Part shown: positions 1 through 8,080 of the stretch, one piece after another
Numbering within the stretch: position 1 is the first letter of the stretch
How the letters are laid out: every line of letters starts with the position of its first letter
Origin: Clostridiales bacterium
Lineage (GTDB): Bacteria > Bacillota_E > Sulfobacillia > Sulfobacillales > JAIMBI01
Direction of reading: 5' to 3'
NCBI GenBank assembly: GCA_027318915.1
Contig: DAHVOH010000051.1
Location: forward strand, 1-24,609
DNA: 24,609 bases
Program-made: the position numbers and the translations under genes
Notes under the pieces: generated by a model
Told to the model about the DNA's origin: nothing
Databases searched by the model: none
What the model saw: the letters and a program-made list of their open reading frames with translations, nothing else

Positions 1-883
1 CGAAACCGCCCCGGCTGGCATCAACAGGGCGAAAGGATATCCCGAACGCGCGTGGCCCGGCGGCCCCTGTCGCGATCCTCCGGACCGCGTCCATCGGCAC
101 GCGCCCCGGGCCATCGCACCAGCCCCGTCCTGCCGGGACCACCCCGAGTCGCTGGCGGCGGCACGGCCTTTCAGCCGGCGGCAACGACGGCACCGGAACG
201 TACGGCGACTCGGGTGAGGCGCGTGCGGTCTTGCTGTTGCCCGTGACGACCGGATCCTGATGAGGCCGACCAGGTTAGGATGACCCTGCAGGTCGCGGTC
301 GACCGAGCGAGTGCGGTCGGCCGCGACGGATCCGAGCCTGGCTCCGCCGGCGTGGCGTCGGTCGACCTTGGGGTGCCATTGGCCGCGCGCCCATCTCCCG
401 AGCGGCCGGTCGTGCGGCGCGATCTGTGCGCCGCCGTGTGATGGGGTGCCTGACCGTCCATCGCCAACGATCGGTGTCGCTCGCTCTTACGTGGATTTGT
501 GGATGAGGTCCTTTCTCTGGGGTCCCCTGCCGGCCGGCTGGGGCGATGGAGGCGCGGCGCCGCACCGCGCAGAGGGGCGGCTTCCCGCGTCGCGCCGACC
601 GTCACGTTCTCGGGAACCCCAGCCCGGATGCAGGCCGTCCGCGTAGAGGGAGACACCCGAACCTGACACACCAGGCGGCATGTTCCGATTCACCTACCCG
701 ATCTCTTCGGCTGGCCACCCGCACATGCCGGCAGCCGTCAGTCCGGCTGTCCCCAGACGACCGCCCGGTCCCGCTGCCCCCTTGGGAGTGTGCCGTCACC
801 GTCTCTGCCCGGCGTCCGTCGCCCGATTCGCACCGGGAAGCACGTTGCCGTCGCCCCGGATCGTCGAGCCCTCGCCCGGCGGG
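1..883. other. intergenic region, no recognisable gene
   Basis: GC-rich stretch with no protein I recognise. All three forward frames stay open for roughly 75-90 codons from the left edge, so the tail of a gene cut by the window cannot be excluded. The translations are low-complexity Arg/Pro/Ser/Gly, as expected from random GC-rich DNA. I saw no Shine-Dalgarno plus start combination worth calling, no tRNA and no T-tailed terminator hairpin. Confidence 0.5.
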
Positions 884-912
884 ATGACGCCCTTATCGCT
901 CTCGTGTAGTCT
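884..912 (+). promoter_or_regulatory. candidate sigma-A-type promoter of the nitrilase gene
   Basis: ATGACG (884-889, 4 of 6 matches to TTGACA) and TAGTCT (907-912, 3 of 6 to TATAAT) are separated by 17 bases. This leaves a leader of about 95 bases before the nitrilase start. The leader can pair CTTTCCC near 922 with GGGAAGG near 950, one pair being G-U. The -10 is weak, so this is a candidate only. Confidence 0.3.
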
Positions 913-1015
913 AAGAAGTGCCTTTCCCACGGGCGCCAGGTTTCCCCAGGGAAGGTTGGTGGCTCCCGTCCCTTCATGAGTCCGTCACTCCAGCCGCGAA
1001 GGCGAGGAACTCCGC

Positions 1016-1795
1016 ATGCGCGTTGGCACCTATCAATTCGCCGTCACACACGGGGACAAGCGACAGAATCTCGAGCGGGTGGCCGAGGCGACTCGCGACG
1101 CTTCCCTAGATCTTCTCGTTCTCCCTGAGCTCTTCACCACCGGCCTGTTGTTCGCCCACCCCGGCGAGGTGCGGGAACTGGCCGAGACGATTCCCGATGG
1201 GCCTACCTGTCGGACCCTCAGGGAGATCGCCGAAAACCTGGGCGGTGTGGTCGTGGGATCCATCCTCGAAGAGTCTACGGGCGTCGTGTACAACACGGCA
1301 GTCGCCATCGGCCCGCGCGGTCTGGTCGGGCGGCACCGAAAAGTGCATCTGCCTGACGACGAGGTCGGCTGGTTTCAGCCTGGGGAGGACATGGGGGTCA
1401 TCACACTCGGAGCGGTGCGGGTGGGGATCTTGATCTGTTTCGAGTGCTGGGTGCCGGAGGCCGCCCGGTCGCTCGCGCTTCAAGGCGCTCAAATTATCGC
1501 GCAGCCGTCCAATGTGGTCCGCGAGACGGCCCTCCAGGTGATCGCGGTCCGCGCGATGGAAAACGGCGTGTTCTGGGTGTCGGGCGACCGCACGGGCACA
1601 GAGTCGGTCAGTGGAGTCGCCTACCGGTTTCTCGGCGAAAGCCGGGTGCTGGACCCGGAAGGGCGCGTCCTCGCGGCGTCGCACGGTCGAGACGAGCTCC
1701 TGATGGCGGAAATCGATCCCGACGTCGCCCATCCCGTGCAGATCGCCGCCTCGTCCCACCTGCGGCAGGAACTTCTGCGCTACAACAACTCCTGA
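1016..1795 (+). CDS. nitrilase-superfamily carbon-nitrogen hydrolase
   Basis: A 259-residue cytoplasmic hydrolase of the CN-hydrolase (nitrilase/omega-amidase) superfamily, which cleaves amide C-N bonds through a Glu-Lys-Cys triad. The triad is visible: Glu38 in LVLPELF, Lys109 in GRHRKVHLP and Cys141 in VGILICFECWVPE. The fold's third motif normally reads C-[WYF]-D; here it is CFE followed by a second Cys (Cys144). Length fits the single-domain branch (about 260-280 residues). The ATG at 1016 is preceded by GGCGAGG at 1001-1007, a 9-base spacing. The gene stands alone: the nearest gene downstream is about 730 bases away on the other strand. The substrate cannot be read from sequence; candidates are omega-amidase, N-carbamoyl or other aliphatic amidase. 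The family call is firm. Confidence 0.92.
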   Translation: MRVGTYQFAVTHGDKRQNLERVAEATRDASLDLLVLPELFTTGLLFAHPGEVRELAETIPDGPTCRTLREIAENLGGVVVGSILEESTGVVYNTAVAIGPRGLVGRHRKVHLPDDEVGWFQPGEDMGVITLGAVRVGILICFECWVPEAARSLALQGAQIIAQPSNVVRETALQVIAVRAMENGVFWVSGDRTGTESVSGVAYRFLGESRVLDPEGRVLAASHGRDELLMAEIDPDVAHPVQIAASSHLRQELLRYNNS

Positions 1796-2527
1796 GTCGG
1801 GCCCGCGCCGGGAGCCGCGCCATCCACCCCACCGGACAGCTCCCGCACCGGGCGCGATGGCGACAGTGGCCCCTGATGTTTGTGATCCCGCCTGGCTCTT
1901 TTCGATCCGTCCCCCGAGAGTCTTAGGGGCGTGCCTTCGCGCAGCGCCTCCACGGATTGCACCAAGCCCTCCTCATCCCGCCGCTGCCCGTGGTCAACGC
2001 GGGTGTGTGCCGTCGCGTGCCGAGGCTCGGTCCTTGACGCGTGCTTAGGCGGCACGGGGGCGTTGGAGGTCGTCAAGCGCGCGGAGCATCGGATCACGTT
2101 TCGGAAGTGGGCAAGCCATCCGGCCCATCCAGGGTGGCCATCAACCCGTTCAGGTCTCTCGACCCAGCGGCCCTCGGCGCCGCCGTCGTTTGGGCCGCCG
2201 CGACCCCGTACCGAACTGCGGGTCCATGAGTCGTTCCCACGCCGTGAGACGCGGTCGACGACACCATCACGAGCCACCGTACGCTCGATGGATGCAAGAA
2301 CGCGCCGAGCGCATACCCACGCGCAACCCGGGTAGCCGGGGTGTTGGGGGCTCGCTTCCCCCGGTCGGGCGGGCCGTGGCGGAAGTCGTGCCCGGTATCG
2401 GCAGGCGGCTCGGCCAAGGACCGGGCCGGCGAAGTTTTCAAACCGTTCCGTCCCCCGCCGGTCCACCGCATGTCACTCAACTCTTGGAGGCAACCGATCC
2501 GGCCCGCCGGGCCAGGATGTGCGTGTG
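1796..2527. other. intergenic region with one doubtful 60-codon frame
   Basis: No recognisable gene. The best candidate is a minus-strand frame from GTG at 1962 to a stop at 1780. It would encode 60 residues beginning MQSVEALREG, with GAGGAGGG four bases upstream of the GTG. It overlaps the nitrilase 3' end by 16 bases and its C-terminal half is low-complexity, so I do not call it as a gene. I see no terminator hairpin with a T tract after the nitrilase. Confidence 0.4.
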
Positions 2528-2755
2528 TCACATCGGGCCGGACATGCTCTGGCCCGCGACGGGCAGGATGGTCACCGGCACCGCCGTCGGCCGGGACGCG
2601 CGCGGGCGGTGGGCGGCTTCAACGACCGCAATCCGCATCTCACTTCGGATGGTCGGCCGCATTCCTGCGCCGTTCGCTCCGGCGGCTTCAAACAGATGGA
2701 CCCCGCCTCCGAGAACGAGGGCGCCGGCCAGGATGGCGACCGTGGGAACATGCAT
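2528..2755 (-). CDS. small predicted membrane or secreted protein
   Basis: A 75-residue protein of no family I recognise. Residues 1-25 (MHVPTVAILAGALVLGGGVH...) form a hydrophobic segment that could be an uncleaved signal anchor or a signal peptide. The rest is Ala/Arg/Pro-rich. The reason for calling it is the start: ATG at 2755 is preceded by a strong Shine-Dalgarno, AAAGGGGAGA (complement of 2761-2770), at good spacing. It is divergent from the lipoprotein gene 290 bases away, and a shared control region is possible. A GATAAT hexamer lies upstream (about 2811-2816, minus strand) without a clear -35. It could be a chance frame in GC-rich DNA. Confidence 0.45.
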   Translation of the reverse strand: MHVPTVAILAGALVLGGGVHLFEAAGANGAGMRPTIRSEMRIAVVEAAHRPRASRPTAVPVTILPVAGQSMSGPM

Positions 2756-3044
2756 CGCGCTCTCCCCTTTCTCCGCTCCTCCGCCGCATTGTTGCGCACT
2801 GGTTCAATTATCGCGCGGATGGACTTCCGTGACACAGCCGATTCGCACAATTCCGGCCATCCATTGAGGCGCCCGATTGGGGGCCCGGGAGGCCGGCCCT
2901 GGGCGACGTAGGCCCGAAGACCCGCCCGGTGTGCCGCGTTCCGGGAGAGGGGTCCTGTCCGATGCCGTGCCATTCGTCGCGCATTGTGCATCTTTTCGTG
3001 CATGGCCGTCGTTTACCATCACGAGAAGCTTGGGAGGTGCAGCC

Positions 3045-4997
3045 GTGCGCGGGCTTTTGGTAGCGGGTCTGGTCGCGGCGGCCCTGTTCCTGCTGGCCGG
3101 CTGTCGGCCTCTGCGGACGAGCCCGCCTGCTGCCGGGAGGTCTTCGGTCCCGCCGCCCCCCGCGGCAATTGACGTGAAGGACCAGGGCATCGCGGTCCCC
3201 GCGTATCCATTCGCGAGCCTCGTCCCTTGGGGCGGCCACGGCTTGGCCTATGCTTACAACAACATCGTGGCGATGAGCCCCGACGGCGGAGCCCACTGGC
3301 ACACCACGACATTTTCGGCCTCCACGGAACTTCTTCGCCTCAGCTTTGCCAGCCGCTCCACCGGCTACGTGTTTGGTTACCACGTTTCGCCCGTGGCGTC
3401 CCTGCCGCTGGTATGGGTCACCCACGATGCCGGCCAAACGTGGACCTCCCACACCCTCGCCCAAGCCAACATCCCGTGGCTGACCAGCACTTTGGTGTTC
3501 AACGCCGCCGGCACCTTGGCCGTCGTCACCCCTTCTCCCGGATGGACGCCGTCGGGCGGTCCCGCATACTTGTTCAATGGGCAGACGTTCGCGCCCCTCC
3601 CTTTGCCGGGGGCTTTCGAAGCGTTCGACGGACTGTTTGACGGCTCGGCTCTCTACGTGGCCGGTCAGGAGGGTACCGGCGGAGCCGTTCTCGCCTCCTT
3701 TGACGGCGGGCGCCGTTTCATGCCGGTCCTGCGCACCGCCGTCCCCCTGACCGGCCTCGGCCTGAACGGAACGGCCATCACGGCGGTGGGCGGCGTCCAC
3801 CAGCCCAAAGGATTGACCGCTCCTCTGGCCTCGGAGGTTCTGTACCAATCTTCCGACGGCGGGCACACCTGGCGTCTGGTGTATCAGGCGACGGACCAAC
3901 AGGCCGCCTTGAGCCGGGTCTTTTGGACTCCCAGCGGCGTCGGCTACGCGCTGACCGGAACGACTCCCGAGGGGGCGAACGGCCAAGGCTACTCGGCTCT
4001 GCTGATGACCCTGAATGGCGGACGCACCTGGTCTCGCGTGCTCGGCTCCTCGGCCCCCACAGGCGGCATCGCCTCCTGCGTAAACCGCCAGGAGCAGGTG
4101 TGGTGTCTCGACAACGGCCTGCTGCTGGCGTCTCAAGACGGCAGCCGCCAATGGGTCTTGCACTGGGGCACGGCCGGAGCTCCCGTGCTGAGTGCCAATC
4201 TGTTCGGCGTCGACATGGCGAGCGGCGTTCTGACGGTCAACTTGGGCATGGGCGTGTACACCCTCCGCAAGACGACGGCGACCGGAGCCTGGAGGCTCGG
4301 CCCCGCGCCTCCAGCACCTTGGGCATCGCCCGATTTTGTCACCCTGGAGACGGGCTATGCGGTCACCGGCCAGACCCTGCTTCGCTCCACCGACGGCGGC
4401 CGTCACTACCATCTCGTCAAGCTGCCCGGGTCGCCCATTGCCGGCAGCTATGGCCCGAGCGATTTTGTCTCCACGCGTGTGGGATGGATGGTGGAGCAGG
4501 CTGGTCCCCGCAATGTGTTGTACCGGACGTCAAACGGCGGAGGCTCGTGGCAAGACGTGGCCGCCGTCCCCGCCCTCTTGGGGATCAATTTTCTAAACCC
4601 CCGCGACGGCCTGATCTGGTCGGGCAATCAATGGGCGGCCACCGTAGACGGTGGCCGCCGTTGGCACTGGCACCACGCGCCGTCCTCCGACATTGTGCAG
4701 GCGGCGGCCTGGAACCCGGACGGCTCCATATGGGTGGTCCTCGCCCATCCGCGGGTGAACGCGCCGAGCACGGCCCACATCCTCATCCAAGAAGCGGACG
4801 GGCAGATCGTCCGCGATGCCTTTCCGGCCAGCCTGGAAGTCAGCATGCTGCAGTTTCTGTCCGCCAACACGGGCTACATGGTGGCCAACGGCCAGTTGCT
4901 TCGCACCACCGACGGCGGCGCGGATTGGACGCCGGCGATTATTCGCCCCGCTCTGACCTTGTCGCTGCCGGCGCACGCCCCGTGGCCGCAGGGATAG
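3045..4997 (+). CDS. lipoprotein with Asp-box (BNR/Ycf48-like) repeats
   Basis: A 650-residue secreted lipoprotein. The GTG at 3045 is chosen because GGGAGGTG (3032-3039) sits just upstream and because it gives a perfect lipoprotein signal: VRG, a hydrophobic run, then LLAGC with the lipidated Cys at residue 20. A Pro/Ala-rich linker follows (about 26-42). The rest is a beta-propeller type domain with about ten Asp boxes: SPDGGAHW (78-85), THDAGQTW (126-133), SFDGGRRF (218-225), SSDGGHTW (269-276), TLNGGRTW (322-329), SQDGSRQW (363-370), STDGGRHY (448-455), TSNGGGSW (495-502), TVDGGRRW (533-540) and TTDGGADW (621-628). Such repeats occur in sialidases, Vps10 and the photosystem II assembly factor Ycf48. 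No sialidase catalytic residues are evident, so a binding or scaffold role outside the membrane is more likely. Monocistronic; function unknown. Confidence 0.9.
   Translation: MRGLLVAGLVAAALFLLAGCRPLRTSPPAAGRSSVPPPPAAIDVKDQGIAVPAYPFASLVPWGGHGLAYAYNNIVAMSPDGGAHWHTTTFSASTELLRLSFASRSTGYVFGYHVSPVASLPLVWVTHDAGQTWTSHTLAQANIPWLTSTLVFNAAGTLAVVTPSPGWTPSGGPAYLFNGQTFAPLPLPGAFEAFDGLFDGSALYVAGQEGTGGAVLASFDGGRRFMPVLRTAVPLTGLGLNGTAITAVGGVHQPKGLTAPLASEVLYQSSDGGHTWRLVYQATDQQAALSRVFWTPSGVGYALTGTTPEGANGQGYSALLMTLNGGRTWSRVLGSSAPTGGIASCVNRQEQVWCLDNGLLLASQDGSRQWVLHWGTAGAPVLSANLFGVDMASGVLTVNLGMGVYTLRKTTATGAWRLGPAPPAPWASPDFVTLETGYAVTGQTLLRSTDGGRHYHLVKLPGSPIAGSYGPSDFVSTRVGWMVEQAGPRNVLYRTSNGGGSWQDVAAVPALLGINFLNPRDGLIWSGNQWAATVDGGRRWHWHHAPSSDIVQAAAWNPDGSIWVVLAHPRVNAPSTAHILIQEADGQIVRDAFPASLEVSMLQFLSANTGYMVANGQLLRTTDGGADWTPAIIRPALTLSLPAHAPWPQG
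4634..4659. repeat. perfect 12-bp inverted repeat inside the lipoprotein gene
   Basis: GGCGGCCACCGT (4634-4645), a two-base AG spacer, then the exact reverse complement ACGGTGGCCGCC (4648-4659). It lies over codons encoding the ninth Asp box (TVDGGRRW). In RNA it would fold into a very stable GC-rich hairpin. There is no T tract after it, so it is not a normal terminator. Confidence 0.9.
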
Positions 4998-5220
4998 GGT
5001 CGTCAGCGCCGGGGCGCACCACACGCTCAGGCCACGCACTCACCCGCCCCGAGCAAGCCGGCGTGCACATGGCGGGAGGGTCTGACAGCTCCCGAGCCAA
5101 ACCCGGAGAGCCCCGCGTCCAAGACGGCTTGGACCCTGCGGGCAGCCCGCTTTATCGTCCGTCGAGCCGCGCCCATGGGGCCGGACGGACTCCCGCCACC
5201 GCCGGGCGCTTACCGTCGAA

Positions 5221-5254
5221 GCTCGTCCCGGCATCTCGATCACGAGGGACGAGC
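5221..5254. terminator. 9-bp inverted repeat between convergent genes
   Basis: GCTCGTCCC (5221-5229) pairs perfectly with GGGACGAGC (5246-5254) around a 16-base loop. The position between convergent genes suggests a shared, possibly Rho-assisted or pausing, terminator. No U-tract is present on either strand, so the function is uncertain although the repeat itself is certain. Confidence 0.4.
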
Positions 5255-5277
5255 GGGCGTGCGGACGGTGAGGCCGC

Positions 5278-5302
5278 CGTGCGGCTCAGAGCGGACCGCA
5301 CG
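5278..5302 (-). terminator. 7-bp hairpin just downstream of the S51 peptidase stop
   Basis: CGTGCGG (5278-5284) and CCGCACG (5296-5302) form a perfect 7-bp stem with an 11-base loop, six bases beyond the minus-strand stop at 5309. Placement fits a 3'-end structure for the hydrolase run. It lacks a T tract. Confidence 0.35.
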
Positions 5303-5308
5303 CAATCG

Positions 5309-6010
5309 TCACGGCAGCAACGTGGCGGGGTGAGGCTCCACCTGCACGCCCTCCTCCTGCCGGGACACCCGATAGGCGCCGGCGCCCTCCCTTCCACTGA
5401 CAATCCGGGCCAACGCGTCGTCCGCGTAATGCAGGCCGACCATCTCGTCCACGGCCCAGCCGGGATGCAAAATGCCATCCCGAACCAGGCTAAGGTACCG
5501 GTTTTGGCGCTCGGGCTCGCCGTCCCAATGAGGACAGAAACTGCCCGACCGCCACCCAAGGCAGGAAAGCGGCTCGTAGCCGGGTCCAAAGGAGTCGGTG
5601 AGCCCATCCTCATACCAGCAAAGGCCGCCCGCGCTGCTGCCGGCCAACACCACGCCGGTCTCCCACGCCTCGCGCAGAGCCGTGTCGACGCCCCACGCGG
5701 CCCAGAGCAAGAGCAGGTTGCGCGTGTTGCCTCCGCCCACCCAGATGAGGTCTTGTCCCAACAGAAATCCGCGGATATCCCGGGTATGCGGGTGGAACAG
5801 CGAAAGTTCCGACACCTCCGCGGCCAGGCCGTTCCACGCCGTTTTGAATTCCTCGAACCGGTCGGGTCGATCGCCCGACGCCGTGCCCACATAGCAGACC
5901 CGAGCGGCCGTCTTGCCGGTGAGTTCGAGACAGTAACGGTCCAAAGGGTTTCGGTGCTCGCGCGTGGCCAAGCTGCCGCCGCCAATGGCCACCAGGTGCC
6001 GCTCCTTCAT
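5309..6010 (-). CDS. peptidase E-like (family S51) protein
   Basis: A 233-residue cytoplasmic protein of the peptidase S51 / dipeptidase E family, a class-I glutamine-amidotransferase-like fold with a catalytic Ser. Seen: an N-terminal strand HLVAIGGGSL, VGGGNT at about 91-96, the nucleophile elbow AGSSAGG with Ser126, an acidic pair Glu134-Asp135, and His161 in CPHWD, where the family has CPHYD. Known members hydrolyse Asp-X dipeptides or cyanophycin-like substrates. Length matches the short PepE type rather than cyanophycinase. The ATG at 6010 is chosen for AGGAGGGGG eight or so bases upstream; the frame stays open to 6265, but that extension is Arg/Gly-rich and unlike the family. Last gene of the minus-strand hydrolase run, 205 bases after the glycosidase. 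Confidence 0.88.
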   Translation of the reverse strand: MKERHLVAIGGGSLATREHRNPLDRYCLELTGKTAARVCYVGTASGDRPDRFEEFKTAWNGLAAEVSELSLFHPHTRDIRGFLLGQDLIWVGGGNTRNLLLLWAAWGVDTALREAWETGVVLAGSSAGGLCWYEDGLTDSFGPGYEPLSCLGWRSGSFCPHWDGEPERQNRYLSLVRDGILHPGWAVDEMVGLHYADDALARIVSGREGAGAYRVSRQEEGVQVEPHPATLLP

Positions 6011-6215
6011 CCAATCCCCCTCCTGACTCTCCACTGCGCGGGCAACCTCCGTGGCTCGCGCGGGCCGCTTCCCAGACGCGTTCCCCCGCTCGCCGGCTGC
6101 CCGTCCCCGTCGTCTCTCCTTCATCGCCCGCCGCAACCATTCCCGATGGACGGTGCCGCCGTTTGGGCCCCCAGGCGCGCCCGCATCCCGAGACAGCTTG
6201 ACGCCGTCACGTGCG

Positions 6216-8036
6216 TCAGGCTCCGGCGACCGCGCGGCCCTGGTCCAGCGCCTCATTGACTTCACGGATGGCGTTGACGTCCATCTTCGGCGTTCGCTCA
6301 GACGTCAGGAGGCCATTGACTTCCTGCTCCACATCCGTCAGCTGCGTGTAGCAAAAGCCCTGGACCGGCGGGCACGCCGCCAGCGCGGTGACCAGTTCCC
6401 GGTAGCGGGCGGCCAAGGCGGTCCCCGACTCGGCCGATGAATAGCCCCAACCTCGGCCATCCGTGACATCCACGGCCACCCCGCCCATCTCCGTGACCAG
6501 TACCGGCTCACCCGCATAGTGGTGGCCCGGGGCGTACAGCACACGGCCGGCGGGCTGCGCGTTCAACACCGCGGACAACGTCCCGTAACGCTGCGCCAGT
6601 GCCGTGGCCTCGCCGGCATAGTCGTGGAGCGTGCAAAGATCCCCCTGGCCGTGCTCCCATCCGTCGTTGGACACCACCAATCGCGTGGAGTCCAGCGACT
6701 TGGTGAGATGGTAGAGCGCGTCCAGGTGCGCGCGCTGGCGGGAATCGCGCGACACATCCGGAATCCCCCAGCTCTCATTGATGGGCACCCAGGCCACGAT
6801 GGCCGGATGGTTGTAATCACGCTCGATGACGGCCATCCATTCCCGCGTGATTCGACGGACGGACGCCGGCGAGAAGGCGAAGCTGTTGGCCATCTCCCCG
6901 AACACCAGCACCCCTAAACGATCGCACCAGGACAGCCAGACGGGATCTTCCACCTTCTGGTGCTTGCGGACACCGTTGAACCCCATCGCTTTGACCATTT
7001 CCACATCGCGGCGCAGGGCATCGCCTGTCGCCGCGGTGAGAACGCCGCCTGGAAAATAGCCCTGGTCCAGCACCATCTTGAGAAAGTAGGGTCGGCCGTT
7101 CAGCCAGAGGCGGCCGTCCCGCGCCTCGAAGCGCCGAAAGCCGAGGTAGCTTTCCACCTCGTCCACCAGCTCGTCCCCGCGCCAAAGCCGGAAGTGAACG
7201 TCGTAGAGATGCGGATCGTCGGGACTCCAGGCATGCGGAGGCCGCCCGTCGCGGTGGGCGGGCAGCCCGCACTCAAACTCCCGGGCCTCGACCGGCACGT
7301 CCACGGTCCCGTAGGGCCCTTCCGCATCGCTCACGGTGATGTTCAGGCGGAGCCCCGGTTCCTCGGGAACCATTCCTCCAAGGGCTAGGCGCCACTGCAC
7401 GGACCCGTCGTCGAGGCACGGCGTGCCGCGAACGCTTTGAATATGCGCGGAGGCCACCGGCTCCAGCCATACGCTCTGCCAAATACCGGTCGTCCGGGTA
7501 TAGAAGATGCCGTCCGAGTGCTCCTCCCAATACTGTTTGCCCCGGGGCTGGGTCCGGTCCTGCGCCCGATCTTCCGCGCGCACCACGATCGTGAGCCGAG
7601 TCGGCGCGGCCGGACTTTCCCGGCACCGTCCTACGTTAAAGGAAAACGGCGTCTGACCGCCCTGGTGACGGCCCACATGCGTGTCGTTGACCCATACGTC
7701 GGCAGAATAATCGACCGCGCCAAAGTGGAGGAGAACATGGTCGCCGGCCCAGTCGGCGGGAACCACCACGCTGCGCCGGTACCAGACCACGTCGTGGAAC
7801 CCGGTGTCGCCGATCCCGCTCAGTTGACTCTCCACCGCAAACGGGACCACAATGCGCTCCGAGAAGCTCGACCGCCGATGCCAACCGGCCCTGCACCCCA
7901 CATCGCCGGGATCTTGCTCAAATTCCCAGGGTCCGTTCAAGCTCAGCCAGCGTTTGCGCACGAACTGGGGTCGCGGATACTCGGCACGCGGCGGAACCCT
8001 GTCGCCGCATGAGCTCGATGCCTCCGTGGCTGGCAC
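6216..8036 (-). CDS. glycoside hydrolase family 2 protein (beta-galactosidase/glucuronidase type)
   Basis: A 606-residue enzyme of GH2, which hydrolyses terminal beta-linked sugars by a retaining mechanism. Domain order is typical: N-terminal jelly-roll (about 20-190, with EYPRPQFVRKRWLSLNGPWEF), an immunoglobulin-like domain (about 195-305), then the TIM barrel (about 310-600). The acid/base is Glu421 in WVPINESWG and the nucleophile Glu516 in VLVTEMGG. There is no signal peptide, so it acts on imported glycosides. GTG at 8036 is the only upstream start in frame. Its AAAGGAG is only about one base away, which is unusually tight, so initiation may be weak. It starts 44 bases after the deacetylase stop, so the two are probably co-transcribed. 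The exact sugar (galactose, glucuronate, mannose) is not determinable. Confidence 0.93.
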   Translation of the reverse strand: MPATEASSSCGDRVPPRAEYPRPQFVRKRWLSLNGPWEFEQDPGDVGCRAGWHRRSSFSERIVVPFAVESQLSGIGDTGFHDVVWYRRSVVVPADWAGDHVLLHFGAVDYSADVWVNDTHVGRHQGGQTPFSFNVGRCRESPAAPTRLTIVVRAEDRAQDRTQPRGKQYWEEHSDGIFYTRTTGIWQSVWLEPVASAHIQSVRGTPCLDDGSVQWRLALGGMVPEEPGLRLNITVSDAEGPYGTVDVPVEAREFECGLPAHRDGRPPHAWSPDDPHLYDVHFRLWRGDELVDEVESYLGFRRFEARDGRLWLNGRPYFLKMVLDQGYFPGGVLTAATGDALRRDVEMVKAMGFNGVRKHQKVEDPVWLSWCDRLGVLVFGEMANSFAFSPASVRRITREWMAVIERDYNHPAIVAWVPINESWGIPDVSRDSRQRAHLDALYHLTKSLDSTRLVVSNDGWEHGQGDLCTLHDYAGEATALAQRYGTLSAVLNAQPAGRVLYAPGHHYAGEPVLVTEMGGVAVDVTDGRGWGYSSAESGTALAARYRELVTALAACPPVQGFCYTQLTDVEQEVNGLLTSERTPKMDVNAIREVNEALDQGRAVAGA

Positions 8037-8080
8037 ACTCCTTTCCCCGCCGGGCTGCGTTCGGTCCCTTCCCTCCTCGG

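Larger units (their letters stand above)
4998..5308. other. convergent intergenic region with two inverted repeats
   Basis: This lies between the 3' ends of the lipoprotein gene and the S51 peptidase gene, where transcription from both strands meets. No gene is seen. Two clean inverted repeats, listed separately, are the only structure; neither has a T tract. Confidence 0.6.

Noticed and set aside
1780..1962. Minus-strand 60-codon frame with GAGGAGGG before GTG
   Set aside because: Good ribosome site, but it overlaps the nitrilase 3' end and the second half is low-complexity; kept only as a note in the intergenic entry.
2808..4412. Long 534-codon open frame on the minus strand opposite the lipoprotein gene
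   Set aside because: It is the antisense shadow of a gene with clear Asp boxes and a lipobox; its translation is Gly/Arg/Gln-rich and matches nothing.
3923..6259. 778-codon plus-strand open frame
   Set aside because: It runs out of frame through the lipoprotein gene and antisense through the S51 peptidase gene, both of which have recognisable catalytic or repeat motifs.
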